Shown here one piece after another: positions 34,469 through 43,287 of a stretch of DNA of 64,000 nucleotides (the first letter of the stretch is position 1; each line of letters starts with the position of its first letter). The DNA lies in assembly GCF_004116335.1 (NCBI RefSeq), contig NZ_PDKN01000001.1, positions 124,001 to 188,000 on the forward strand, given 5' to 3'. The DNA is from Candidatus Marinarcus aquaticus (GTDB taxonomy: Bacteria; Campylobacterota; Campylobacteria; Campylobacterales; Arcobacteraceae). Below the pieces are notes generated by a model that searched no databases, was not told the origin of the DNA, and saw nothing but the letters and a program-made list of their open reading frames with translations. Made by a program: the position numbers and the translations under genes.

Positions 34469-35311
34469 TTAATATTTCCCTACAAAACCTAAGAACTTAT
34501 CTTCAAAGTCTGTTTGAATCTCTTCTAATTCATGAATATCTTCAAAGGTATAAATCTTTTTTTCACCTTTATACTCTTCTAGTCTATGGATTCTTGTTTC
34601 ACAAATTGTTTGGTTGTCGAGTTTATAACATTTAAAGTTCTCTATAAAGTTTCCCATGGTATCTTGGTGTATCCTCCCACCTCGTTGTATAATGGCCATT
34701 TCATCGATAAGGTCTACTAAATCTCCCATTACATGCGAAGTAATAAGAACTGTTTTATTGGTATCTTTGATATAATCTTTTAAATAATCAATAAAAAGTC
34801 TTCGATAACCAGCGTCAAGGCCCATTGAGTAATCATCCAGTATTAAAAGCTTTGCGTTTTGAGCAAAAATTGCCCCCAGTACTACTTGTGATTTTTGCCC
34901 AAAAGAGAGCGTAGAGAGTTTTTGTTCATAGTTGAGTTCCATTAAATCAACTAAGTTGTAAAATATCTCTTTATCCCACTTTTCATAAAAGGGAGCTAAA
35001 AAAGCTTCAAACTCTTGTATAGACATATAATCATAAGAGATAAACCCCTCATGTAAAAGGGCAATCTCCTTTTTGGCTTGATTGGATAAATTATGAGAAG
35101 GTTCTCCAAATATTAAACACTCTCCATGGTTTGGTTTGATATATCCCATCAAAATATTAATCAGTGTGGATTTTCCTACACCATTTTTACCTAAGATTCC
35201 ATACACGGAACCCTCTTTAATAGAAAGATTTAAATTGTTATAAATGGTTTTTAAACCAAAATTGTGTGAAAGATTTTTTATTTCAACAATCGTTTTATTT
35301 TGTTCAAGCAT
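34469..35311 (-). CDS. ABC transporter ATP-binding protein of the feo operon
   Basis: The protein is 280 residues from ATG 35311, chosen because it overlaps the previous gene's stop (ATGCTTGA). A GTG at 35356 in the same frame would lie inside that gene. Walker A is GKNGVGKST, the signature is LSFGQKSQV, and Walker B is LLILDDYSMGLD with the following His in SHVMG. It partners the adjacent large permease. Its unusual place in the feo operon ties the transporter to iron regulation. Confidence 0.88.
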   Translation of the reverse strand: MLEQNKTIVEIKNLSHNFGLKTIYNNLNLSIKEGSVYGILGKNGVGKSTLINILMGYIKPNHGECLIFGEPSHNLSNQAKKEIALLHEGFISYDYMSIQEFEAFLAPFYEKWDKEIFYNLVDLMELNYEQKLSTLSFGQKSQVVLGAIFAQNAKLLILDDYSMGLDAGYRRLFIDYLKDYIKDTNKTVLITSHVMGDLVDLIDEMAIIQRGGRIHQDTMGNFIENFKCYKLDNQTICETRIHRLEEYKGEKKIYTFEDIHELEEIQTDFEDKFLGFVGKY

Positions 35312-35429
35312 CTTTATTTTTACTTTTGCACTCCGCGCTGCCACAATTGCAACCACTATTTTTAAAAGTTTTTATATAAATATAGTACAGTGCCAATAAC
35401 GCTACTACACCCAGAATAATATTTTCCAT
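35304..35429 (-). CDS. FeoB-associated Cys-rich membrane protein
   Basis: A 41-residue protein has one membrane helix (IILGVVALLALYYIYI) followed by a CNCGSAEC cysteine cluster. The pattern fits the FeoB-associated Cys-rich membrane proteins found with feo genes. It starts the feo operon just downstream of the Fur-box promoter, and its TGA overlaps the ABC ATPase start. It may stabilise or gate FeoB. Confidence 0.8.
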   Translation of the reverse strand: MENIILGVVALLALYYIYIKTFKNSGCNCGSAECKSKNKDA

Positions 35430-35454
35430 TGGTCAACACCTTTTAAAAGATTTT

Positions 35455-35482
35455 TATTATGATAATCAATATTAAAATTATA
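35455..35482 (-). promoter_or_regulatory. Fur-controlled promoter of the feo operon
   Basis: On the minus strand, TATAAT (35477-35482) lies upstream of the operon. A 19-bp Fur-box-like element (35455-35473) matches GATAATGATAATCATTATC at 15 positions, with the TGATAATCA core intact. It covers the likely transcription start, so Fe-Fur would block transcription when iron is plentiful. Confidence 0.6.
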
Positions 35483-35618
35483 TTCTTAGTTTTCTTTTAG
35501 CATACTTAAAAGAAAAAAATCAGAGATGATTTGAACAATGTTATTGAAGTTTTGATTTAAAAATGAGAAGAGTGTTGTTTATAGGATTTTCAATGGATAC
35601 AAGAGATAAGTTCATTAA

Positions 35619-35702
35619 TGGTGCGACTGGAGGGATTTGAACCCTCACGCCGTGAAGCACGAGCCCCTCAAGCCCGCGTGTCTACCGTTCCACCACAGTC
35701 GC
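35619..35702 (-). tRNA. tRNA-Leu (anticodon GAG)
   Basis: The 84-nt cloverleaf folds on the minus strand. The acceptor GCGACTG pairs with CAGTCGC, followed by A73 and an encoded CCA. The D-arm holds the TGGTGGAACGGTAGACA Leu-type pattern. The anticodon stem CGGGC/GCTCG encloses TTGAGGG, giving anticodon GAG. There is a long class II variable arm, and the T-arm is GAGGG-TTCAAAT-CCCTC. The variable arm and anticodon both point to leucine. Confidence 0.95.
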
Positions 35703-35766
35703 ATAGTAAATTAGAGAAAGAATATTACCCTAATAATATTTAATTTAATTTTAAATGAGGCATAAA

Positions 35767-35798
35767 AAAAGGTCAAGAGTCAAAACTCTTGACCTTTT
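35767..35798 (-). terminator. Rho-independent terminator of atpE
   Basis: A 14-bp perfect stem (AAAAGGTCAAGAGT / ACTCTTGACCTTTT) has a four-base loop and, on the minus strand, a long T-run. It lies 28 bp past the atpE stop. Confidence 0.85.
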
Positions 35799-35826
35799 AA
35801 GGTTATTAAATCTGTAGATTTAATGA

Positions 35827-36141
35827 TTACCCTAAGAATGGGTTTGCATATAATGCAATCATAGCAACAACAAGTGCATAAATAACTTGTGCTTCGATCA
35901 TCGCTAAAGCAATGAACATTGTTGTCATTAATTTTCCACCTAAACCTGGGTTTCTAGCAGTACCAGCGATTGTTGCAGCAGCAGTGTTACCCATACCGAT
36001 AGCACCACCAAGTGCAGCAAGACCAAGACCAATACCTGCAGCAACTACAGAGTAAGCTTTTAAAGTTTCGTTTGCAACCGCACCATCAGCAGCGAATGCA
36101 GCACCAGCGATAGCCAGCATTAAAAGAACGATTTTTTTCAT
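35827..36141 (-). CDS. atpE: F0F1 ATP synthase subunit c
   Basis: The 104-residue proteolipid has two membrane helices. The ion-binding Glu lies in ALAMIEAQVIYALVV and the loop is ARNPGLGGKL. An N-terminal signal-like extension (MKKIVLLMLAIAGAAFA) precedes the ring subunit, as in other Campylobacterota. The gene stands alone, separate from the rest of the atp operon, with its own promoter, structured leader and strong terminator. That is expected for the most highly produced subunit. Confidence 0.93.
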   Translation of the reverse strand: MKKIVLLMLAIAGAAFAADGAVANETLKAYSVVAAGIGLGLAALGGAIGMGNTAAATIAGTARNPGLGGKLMTTMFIALAMIEAQVIYALVVAMIALYANPFLG

Positions 36142-36235
36142 TCTAGATTCCTTATAATTTTTTATTTTACAAAGTCCGTTCGGCTTGCGTATCCCTACTT
36201 ATCACTTTGTTCGGCAAGAAGTATACATTAAGAAA
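36142..36235 (-). promoter_or_regulatory. atpE promoter and structured leader
   Basis: TATACT (36230-36235, minus) is a likely -10, giving a leader of about 80 nt. The leader is GC-richer than its surroundings. It contains CTTGC…GCAAG inverted repeats and two GCCGAAC copies that can form alternative pairings, then TAAGGA ahead of the ATG. It may stabilise the mRNA or enhance translation of subunit c. Confidence 0.4.
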
Positions 36236-36311
36236 TTTTAAAAGAAGTTTATATTGAGTAAAGGATAAGCAGTAATTTAAAAAGTTAAGCTTTAAATTGT
36301 ACAAAAAGTAA

Positions 36312-36342
36312 CAAATAAAAGTGGATTTCCCACTTTTATTTG
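36312..36342 (-). terminator. Terminator at the end of the YceI gene
   Basis: A 13-bp stem (CAAATAAAAGTGG / CCACTTTTATTTG) overlaps the YceI stop codon and is followed on the minus strand by a U-rich tract. It separates YceI from the atpE promoter. Confidence 0.65.
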
Positions 36343-36899
36343 ATGGCATCACCTTCAATCTCTAGGTTGATTCTAACAATGTCGCCTACAACAACACCAC
36401 CTGCTTCAAGTACTTTGTTCCAGTTCAGACCAAAATCTTTTCGATTGATTTTTGTTTCTAAAGAAAACCCTGCTTTTTTTACACCGTTAGGCGCGACGAT
36501 GCTTCCTCCATTTTCAAACTCAAATTCCACTTTCTTTGTAATGCCTTTAATGGTTAAGTTTGCGATCATATCCTCACCATCAATGCTTAACATCTCTAAG
36601 GTCATGATGGGAAATTTTTGTGCATCAAAAAAGTCAGCACTTCGTAAGTGGTTGTCTCTTTTTTCAATGGATGTATCGATGCTGTTGACTTTTACTTCTC
36701 CTTTAAAAGCTGTAAGTGTCCCTTTTTTTTCATCATAATCAAACATTCCATTGAACTCTTCAAAGTGACCAACCACATTGCTGATCATCAGGTGTTTGAC
36801 TTTAAATCCCACTTTAGTATGAGACGTATCAACTTTAAAACTTTGTGCATTTAAACTAAGGGCTGTTAAAATAACAGCAATAAAAATTTTGAACTTCAT
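36336..36899 (-). CDS. YceI-family periplasmic lipid-binding protein
   Basis: The protein is 187 residues from ATG 36899, following AAAAGGAG. The signal peptide ends near LSLNAQS. The YceI lipocalin-like barrel is recognisable: FKVDTSHTKVGFKVKHLMISNVVGHFEEFNG, MTLEMLSI, LTIKGITKKVEFE, and INRKDFGLNWN. YceI proteins bind isoprenoid-type lipids in the periplasm and respond to stress. It is monocistronic with its own terminator; no regulator is visible. Confidence 0.88.
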   Translation of the reverse strand: MKFKIFIAVILTALSLNAQSFKVDTSHTKVGFKVKHLMISNVVGHFEEFNGMFDYDEKKGTLTAFKGEVKVNSIDTSIEKRDNHLRSADFFDAQKFPIMTLEMLSIDGEDMIANLTIKGITKKVEFEFENGGSIVAPNGVKKAGFSLETKINRKDFGLNWNKVLEAGGVVVGDIVRINLEIEGDAIK

Positions 36900-37020
36900 G
36901 TTTATTCTCCTTTTAGAAATTGCTACCATTTTAAAGTCTTTTTTTTCATTTGTCAAGTTTTTGTTATATTATGGGAAAGTCAGAACTTTTAATGTATAAT
37001 TTTGCATCAAGGAGTTTCTT

Positions 37021-38541
37021 ATGAGAAAACTATTTCTGTTTTTAAGTCTTTTTATTTTATTGAATATCTCAACAGCGTATATCTTTTTATTCACTTCTTT
37101 TGGTAATCAAACGGTGGCCTCTATTATTGAAAATAAAGTACATGAAAAGGGTATTGCTACATTTAAATTTGATTCTTTTGTTATTACCATGAGTGAGATG
37201 AATATAGCGGCATCTTTGGATGAGAGTTCGAAATTCTCTGTTGCAGGTGAAATTGCACCATTGAGTCTGAAATTCAATTTAAAATATGACGTGAATTTCG
37301 AGGATCTTTCAAAATTAGAGCAGTTCACAGCACAAAAACTTCAAGGAAGTTTCCAAACCAATGGTGAAATCAATGGAAATAAAGAGTTGCTTTTAGTAAA
37401 AGGGATTACAGATATTTTTGGAAGTGATTCTAAATATGATGTGGTGTTGAAAAACTTTGCAGTGACCAATGTGGATATTGCAAGTAAAGGGGTGAAGATT
37501 GAAAAAGCGCTCTATACACTCAATCAACCAGCCTATGCAACAGGATTGGTGGATATAAATGGGAAAATCACCAACACAAAGATTCCGACGCTTGCAGGAC
37601 AAATTACAACCAATATTCATAATGGGGCATTGAATAATAAAGTTGTCAATGAAGCATTTAATTTAAAACTTGACACGGTGAAACTCTTTCAAGGAGAAAT
37701 CATCACCGATTTAAAACCGTATATGGTTGAAAACAGAGTGGACTTTTTTACCTCTATTGTCAATGTATTTGTACAAAAAGCGCGATTGAGTTTGAAAGAT
37801 AACTCTTTGATTTCAGATTATCAAATTGTGTTTGAAGATTTAGCACGTTTGTATGATATAACACAAATGAAATTAGCTGGTAATTTAGAAATCAATGGTA
37901 CGGTTAAAAAAGATGATAATCTTGAAATCACAGGAATTTCTGAAACTTTAGATGGAGAAGTGAACTATACACTTTATAATGATGAGTTAACTGCAAGCAT
38001 GAAAGATATTGAAGTATTGGCGTTAACAAAGATGCTGACATACCCCTCTTTTTTTGATTCTAAAGCCAATGCCAATGTGAACTATAACTTAGTGACTCAA
38101 AAAGGTGACATCACTGCGATGTTGGTTAATGGTCAGTTTGTGAAAAACAGATTTTCTTATTTAATCAATACTTTGGCTAAGTTTGATATCACCAAAGAGG
38201 TGTATGAAAACTTTACACTCAACAGTCAAATTGATAAAAAAGTCATCAATTCAACAGTGAATATGAAGAGTCAATACACTCAAATCACGGTGCCTAAAAG
38301 TAGGGTGGATTTAGAGAACAAAACACTCGACACCAATGTGAAACTGGATTTAAAAGGGCATAAGGTCGAAGCAAAAATCAAAGGCAATATTGATAAACCT
38401 GACATCTCAATTGATGTGGGTGAAGTACTCAAACAAAGAGCTGAAGAGAAAGTAAAAAAAGAGCTCTCAAAAAAACTCAATGACAAACTCTCGGACGAAG
38501 AAATGGATGGATTAATTAAAGGATTAAAGTCTCTCTTTTAA
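37021..38541 (+). CDS. Exported AsmA/TamB-like β-repeat protein
   Basis: The 506-residue protein has an N-terminal membrane anchor (5-26) followed by a long run of β-strands and repeated motifs such as LQGSFQTNGEINGN, LAGNLEINGTVK, KLDLKGHKVEAKIKGNIDKPDIS and a C-terminal amphipathic helix. This layout is typical of AsmA-like proteins spanning the periplasm, involved in envelope lipid transport in other bacteria. I base the family on pattern only. The gene is alone, and AAGGAG precedes the ATG. Confidence 0.65.
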   Translation: MRKLFLFLSLFILLNISTAYIFLFTSFGNQTVASIIENKVHEKGIATFKFDSFVITMSEMNIAASLDESSKFSVAGEIAPLSLKFNLKYDVNFEDLSKLEQFTAQKLQGSFQTNGEINGNKELLLVKGITDIFGSDSKYDVVLKNFAVTNVDIASKGVKIEKALYTLNQPAYATGLVDINGKITNTKIPTLAGQITTNIHNGALNNKVVNEAFNLKLDTVKLFQGEIITDLKPYMVENRVDFFTSIVNVFVQKARLSLKDNSLISDYQIVFEDLARLYDITQMKLAGNLEINGTVKKDDNLEITGISETLDGEVNYTLYNDELTASMKDIEVLALTKMLTYPSFFDSKANANVNYNLVTQKGDITAMLVNGQFVKNRFSYLINTLAKFDITKEVYENFTLNSQIDKKVINSTVNMKSQYTQITVPKSRVDLENKTLDTNVKLDLKGHKVEAKIKGNIDKPDISIDVGEVLKQRAEEKVKKELSKKLNDKLSDEEMDGLIKGLKSLF

Positions 38542-38571
38542 TCCCCATCCTCTCCCTTTCCACCTTATTTT

Positions 38572-38590
38572 AATAATTATTATCACTATT
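38572..38590. promoter_or_regulatory. Fur box 1 upstream of the imelysin cluster
   Basis: AATAATTATTATCACTATT, read on the minus strand, matches the 19-bp Fur consensus GATAATGATAATCATTATC at 15 positions. It lies about 85 bp upstream of the imelysin start. Confidence 0.5.
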
Positions 38591-38634
38591 AAGTTTCTTT
38601 AAAGTCAAATGATGTTTTAATTGCATATCTTATT

Positions 38635-38653
38635 GATAATAACAATCATAATT
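38635..38653. promoter_or_regulatory. Fur box 2 upstream of the imelysin cluster
   Basis: GATAATAACAATCATAATT matches the Fur consensus at 15 of 19 positions and ends 21 bases before the ATG. With box 1 it gives a tandem operator, consistent with tight iron repression. Confidence 0.6.
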
Positions 38654-38674
38654 ACAAAATTAAAAGGAAGAGAT

Positions 38675-40015
38675 ATGAAAAAAGTGAAGTTATTGATTTC
38701 AGGAATCAGTATAGCTACGGCATTGATAGTATCAGGTTGTGCAAAAGAGAGTGTGGATGCACCTGTTGCAAAGACATCAGATATTGTGCAAACGTATGCA
38801 AAAATTGCAACAACCAATTATAATGATGCTCTTAATGATGCTGTTAAACTACAAACAGCTGTTAATACATTTACACAAAACCCAACAGAAGAGACATTCC
38901 AAGCGGCAAAAGATGCTTGGATACATTCACGAGAATCATATGGTCAATCTGAAATTTTCAGATTATCAAATGGTCCTATTGATGCCGAAGAGAATTGGAT
39001 TTCTGAAGCATATGGCGCTTTAGAAGGACAAATCAATGCATGGCCACTTGACGAAAATATGATTGATTATACGATTGATGCAGATGGTAAAAAGACTGCA
39101 GGAAATATCATTGACACTGCAGGTGCATTTAATCCAGGTGGGGAACAAAGCACAGAGGTTGATGTAACAACCATAACCAAAGAGGCGTTAACAAACTTGA
39201 ATGAAAATGGTGGTGAAGCAAATGTAAGTACGGGTTACCATGCAATTGAATTCTTACTTTGGGGACAAGACCAAGATTACTCTAACTTCATTAAAGATCA
39301 AGTTACTTCAGGTGATTTAGTTGCAGGACAAAGACCATTAAGTGATTTTACAAGTGACGTGAATGCACCAAGAAGATTGGCATATTTAAAAGCTGTAACG
39401 GATAAGTTAGTAGAGGACTTACAAATCGTTGCTTCTGCTTGGGATAATAAAGTTGATGGAACAACAGGACTTTATAAAGCGGCGCTTTTAAATACATTAG
39501 AGGGTGAAAATGCAGATAAAAACATTGATGAAAAAACAGCAATGAAACAGATTTTTGCAGGTATGGGTGTTTTTATTAAATCAGAACTTGCAAACGAAAG
39601 AATTGCAGTTGCAGTATTAACTCCAAGTGAAGAGGACGAACATTCGTGCTTCTCTGACAACACGCATCGAGATATCGCTACAAACTACCAAGGGTTCAAA
39701 AACGTTCTTTTAGGAATCTATGAAGGTAAAAAATTAGGTAAAGCACCAATCGATGCATTGAATGAAGAGGACAAAAAACGAGTAACGACGTTAATGACTT
39801 CTATCGAAGCAAAAATTGCATCAGTGGATGAAGTGGCTCGAACTTCAAGACACTTTGACCGACAAATTATCTCAACGGATCCACAATCAAAAGTGATTGT
39901 TAAACTTAAAAATGAGATGAGAAAACTGGGTGATGAAATGGTCAATGTTGCTAAAGCAAATGGAATTGACTTAACTGTTGATGATGTAACTGACGCAGAA
40001 GAGACACAAATCTAA
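38675..40015 (+). CDS. Imelysin-family (peptidase M75-like) lipoprotein
   Basis: The protein is about 446 residues from ATG 38675 (AAAAGGA ribosome site; an upstream frame extends through the Fur box). The lipobox LIVSGC marks the lipidated Cys. Imelysin/IrpA marks are AWIHSRESYGQSEIFR…GPIDAEENW, GYHAIEFLLWGQD (GxHxxE motif) and NERIAVAV. Imelysins are iron-regulated periplasmic proteins of proposed iron-binding function. It is first in a cluster with di-haem proteins, 10 bp before the next gene. Confidence 0.85.
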   Translation: MKKVKLLISGISIATALIVSGCAKESVDAPVAKTSDIVQTYAKIATTNYNDALNDAVKLQTAVNTFTQNPTEETFQAAKDAWIHSRESYGQSEIFRLSNGPIDAEENWISEAYGALEGQINAWPLDENMIDYTIDADGKKTAGNIIDTAGAFNPGGEQSTEVDVTTITKEALTNLNENGGEANVSTGYHAIEFLLWGQDQDYSNFIKDQVTSGDLVAGQRPLSDFTSDVNAPRRLAYLKAVTDKLVEDLQIVASAWDNKVDGTTGLYKAALLNTLEGENADKNIDEKTAMKQIFAGMGVFIKSELANERIAVAVLTPSEEDEHSCFSDNTHRDIATNYQGFKNVLLGIYEGKKLGKAPIDALNEEDKKRVTTLMTSIEAKIASVDEVARTSRHFDRQIISTDPQSKVIVKLKNEMRKLGDEMVNVAKANGIDLTVDDVTDAEETQI

Positions 40016-40025
40016 AAGAGATTCG

Positions 40026-41360
40026 ATGAAATCATTCATAACAATATCAACACTCACAGCTTTATTGGCTGTGAGTGTTTTTGCCGTTCAAACAACTCAT
40101 CCTTCTAAAAAAGCTTTTACAAAACCGTATGATGGTTTAAATGATGAACAAATCGATTTGTCGATGTTGGGAAAAAGTTTTTTTAGAATTCCTTGGGTGG
40201 AAGCACCCAGCGCAACCACTGCAAGAGATGGATTGGGACCACTTTTTAATGCCAACTCCTGTATCAGCTGCCATCCCAATAATGCTTTAGGCAGTCTCTT
40301 TACTAAGGATGGCAATATCAGCAGAAGTGTGGTCGTACGTCTCTCCATTGACAGCAATAATTCACAAGAACATCAAGCGTTAATGCAACAGCAAGGTTTT
40401 GTGCCTCACCCCGTTTATGGTGCACAATTGGCAATCAATGGGGTTAAAGATGTTCCTTTTGAAGGACGACTTAAAGTTGTGTATGAACAAAAAAAAGTTG
40501 TTTATCCTGATGGAGATATGGTCTACTTAAATGTGCCTCACTACTCATTAATCGATTTAAATTACGGTGAAATTTCAAAACAGACGCATATCAGTGTACG
40601 AAAAGCACCTGCTTTGGTTGGACTGGGTTATGTCGATGCCATTTCTGATGAAGCCATTCTTGCCAATGAAGACGTGAATGATGCAAACAAGGATGGCATC
40701 TCTGGTCGAGTAAATTGGGTCTACTCTAAAGAGAAGGGTGGCTTAGCTGTAGGAAAATATACGTATAAAGCCAGCGCTCCCACAGTTAAAAATCAAATTG
40801 CCAATGCCTTTTTTAATGACATGAGTTTGACCACCTCTTTTTACGGAAAAGATAATTGCACTTCGTATCAAAAAGAGTGTTTGAACGCACCACATGGAAG
40901 AGATGAAGTGGATGTACCTGATTTACGTTTGGATGCGATTGATTTTTATCTTAAACATTTAAAAGTGCCGGTGGTTGAAAACAAAGATGCTAAAGCAGAA
41001 CAACTTTTTGAACAAATAGGGTGTACCTCATGCCACATTCCATCTTTGAGTTCATCTAAGGGCAAACCCGTTTATGTCTACAGTGATTTTTTATTGCATG
41101 ATATGGGTGAAGAGCTCAGTGATGGACGTGTAGAGTTTATGGCACAAGCAAATGAGTGGCGTACCGCTCCATTGTGGGGCATTAACAGTTATGACAAGGC
41201 CATTGGACAGAGTGCAGAGTATTTACATGATGGACGAGCAAAAAGTTTAGAAGAGGCCATTTTATGGCATGGTGGAGAGGCCTTAAATGCTAAAAAAGCA
41301 TTTATGAATTTAGCCAAACAAGACAGAGAAAAACTATTGAAGTTTTTAGGAGAATTATGA
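40026..41360 (+). CDS. Di-haem oxidoreductase (DUF1111/DHOR family)
   Basis: The 444-residue exported protein has a signal peptide ending SVFAVQ. Haem-binding CISCH (79-83) and a second CTSCH near residue 331 are seen. The family segments SFFRIPWVEAPS, DGLGPLFNANSC and WRTAPLWGI…YLHDGRAKSLEEAILWHGG are conserved. Partner genes in other bacteria pair this oxidoreductase with imelysins in iron-regulated operons. It probably oxidises or reduces a metal species in the periplasm. It overlaps the second imelysin gene by 4 bp. Confidence 0.85.
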   Translation: MKSFITISTLTALLAVSVFAVQTTHPSKKAFTKPYDGLNDEQIDLSMLGKSFFRIPWVEAPSATTARDGLGPLFNANSCISCHPNNALGSLFTKDGNISRSVVVRLSIDSNNSQEHQALMQQQGFVPHPVYGAQLAINGVKDVPFEGRLKVVYEQKKVVYPDGDMVYLNVPHYSLIDLNYGEISKQTHISVRKAPALVGLGYVDAISDEAILANEDVNDANKDGISGRVNWVYSKEKGGLAVGKYTYKASAPTVKNQIANAFFNDMSLTTSFYGKDNCTSYQKECLNAPHGRDEVDVPDLRLDAIDFYLKHLKVPVVENKDAKAEQLFEQIGCTSCHIPSLSSSKGKPVYVYSDFLLHDMGEELSDGRVEFMAQANEWRTAPLWGINSYDKAIGQSAEYLHDGRAKSLEEAILWHGGEALNAKKAFMNLAKQDREKLLKFLGEL

Positions 41361-42322
41361 GAACGCTATTCGTAGGACTGCTTTTTGTATGCTCTTTATT
41401 TGCACAAGATGCAAAACAGAACATACTCAATAAAGTATTAATCAACGACACACAAGTAACAATTGATGTAACAAAAAAGTTTATCACAGATTTAGATGAT
41501 AAGAGTGAAGAGGTTTTAAAAAAAGATTTTCAAGAGCTGATTTATAATTGGAAAAAAGTGGAAGCAGTATATGTTGCGGGGGATTTAGACAGTGACTATT
41601 TGGATTCACCACGATACATTGATGTCTATCATAACCTAAAAGAGAATCTTCATGAGCAGATGCAACGTGTGAGAGAATCCAATGACAGTTTGGCTGTTTC
41701 AATGTTTAAAAACTCATTTAAAACCATCAATGCTTTAGAGTATATTCTTTATTCAAATGAGAAAATCACCACTAAAGACAGAGCGATTTCTAAAATGATA
41801 TTGCAAAATATTCAATCTCATTTAGAAGATATCTTAGAAGTGTATACAACTAAAAACAGACAGTTTTTAGAGGATGAAACATTTACCAATGCAGCAGTGA
41901 TGAATGCTTTGGTTGGAAGTGCGTATAAACTCAAAGAGTGGAGAGTGGCTGATGTATTGGGTGCCACACTTAAATATAAAGACAATCCCAATAATAATCG
42001 AGCAGAGTACTACTTAAGTAAAAATTCGGTCTTGGCTTTAAAAGCGATTTTAAAAACACATCAAGCAATCTTAGATGCACCTGAGTATTTTGATTTTGGG
42101 GATTTATACATCAAAGACTTAACCCATGATGAAGTCCAAATTACTCGACAAATCATCAAAGATGCCTTAGATGCATTAGAAAAAATTCCCAATGATGACT
42201 TGACAAGTAAAGAGGCAAAAGAGTTCTATGTGATTGCAAATAATTTATATAACAACTACTTCATGTCGTTGATACAAGAGTTGAAAATCACATCAAAAAT
42301 TCTGGATGCTGACGGAGACTAG
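41357..42322 (+). CDS. Second, divergent imelysin-family protein
   Basis: The 321-residue exported protein has a signal peptide ending CSLFAQD and imelysin-like helices. The segment NWKKVEAVYVAGDLDSDYLDSPRYIDVYH parallels the first imelysin. The GxHxxE motif is degenerate here (TINALEYILYS), so metal binding may be lost or moved. It is translationally coupled to the di-haem oxidoreductase, 2 bp before the sterol-desaturase-like gene. Confidence 0.78.
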   Translation: MRTLFVGLLFVCSLFAQDAKQNILNKVLINDTQVTIDVTKKFITDLDDKSEEVLKKDFQELIYNWKKVEAVYVAGDLDSDYLDSPRYIDVYHNLKENLHEQMQRVRESNDSLAVSMFKNSFKTINALEYILYSNEKITTKDRAISKMILQNIQSHLEDILEVYTTKNRQFLEDETFTNAAVMNALVGSAYKLKEWRVADVLGATLKYKDNPNNNRAEYYLSKNSVLALKAILKTHQAILDAPEYFDFGDLYIKDLTHDEVQITRQIIKDALDALEKIPNDDLTSKEAKEFYVIANNLYNNYFMSLIQELKITSKILDADGD

Positions 42323-42324
42323 TC

Positions 42325-43287
42325 ATGGATTTTTCAGCATTTGAGTATTTTATTGATGCCAATAAGCGTCTTTATTTTATCTATATATTAAGTTCCATGC
42401 TTATTGCAATGGGATATTTGATGCTGAATAAAAAAGAGGCACGTGTGGTCTTAAGCTCAAAGTTGTGGCTACACGAAAGTGCCAAGTTGGACTACATCTA
42501 TTTTATTGTAAATGTCTACATCAAAATCTTTTTAATTTTTCCTTTGGTTATTGGAGCTAAAGAGGTGACGATGTGGGTGTATAAAATCTGTATTCAAAAC
42601 TTCGGTTATGTCTCTTTTGATTGGTCGTATGAAGCTGTTTTGGTGTGTTATACCTTGGCCTTGTTTATCGTCAGTGATTTTAGCCGTTATTGGGTGCATC
42701 GTTGGTTGCACACCATTCCAATTTTGTGGGAGTTTCACAAAGTACATCACAGTGCCAAGGTGTTGACACCGTTTACGTTTTATCGAGTTCATCCGGTTGA
42801 AAACTTATTGTTTGGACTGCGGTATGCTTTAAGTATTGGAGCAGTTACGGGGCTCTTTTTTTATTGGTTTGGCGCACGGTTGGACATTTACACAGTTTTT
42901 GGTGTAAATATTGTGGTGTTTGTATTTAACCTGTTGGGATCAAATTTACGACACACACATGTGAAGTTAAAGTATTTTAAAGCCGTTGAAAAGTGGTTGG
43001 TTTCCCCTTATATGCACCAAATACATCACAGTAAAAAACATTTTGATAAAAACTATGGAGGTTATCTATCACTTTGGGACAGAGTGTTTGGAAGTGTGAA
43101 GTATTCGCAAGAGGTGAAGTATTTAAAATTTGGTCTAAGAAAGGAGCAAATGGCATCGTATTCAACACTGCAAGGTTTGTTGTTTTTCCCATTTGCGAAT
43201 TTGTTGAAAAAAAGGAGAATAAGTGAGAAGTTTAAAAGTTTTAGTCGTATCTTTGTGTCTGACAAGTGCGATTCATGCGCAAGATAG
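42325..43287 (+). CDS. Sterol desaturase / fatty acid hydroxylase family membrane protein
   Basis: The 320-residue protein has several membrane helices and the di-iron His boxes HRWLH, HKVHHS and HQIHHSKKH. Related enzymes hydroxylate lipids using a non-haem di-iron site. It starts 2 bp after the second imelysin. Its end overlaps the cytochrome c peroxidase start by 65 bp, so it belongs to the same transcript. Linking a di-iron lipid enzyme to this iron cluster is unusual. Confidence 0.85.
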   Translation: MDFSAFEYFIDANKRLYFIYILSSMLIAMGYLMLNKKEARVVLSSKLWLHESAKLDYIYFIVNVYIKIFLIFPLVIGAKEVTMWVYKICIQNFGYVSFDWSYEAVLVCYTLALFIVSDFSRYWVHRWLHTIPILWEFHKVHHSAKVLTPFTFYRVHPVENLLFGLRYALSIGAVTGLFFYWFGARLDIYTVFGVNIVVFVFNLLGSNLRHTHVKLKYFKAVEKWLVSPYMHQIHHSKKHFDKNYGGYLSLWDRVFGSVKYSQEVKYLKFGLRKEQMASYSTLQGLLFFPFANLLKKRRISEKFKSFSRIFVSDKCDSCAR

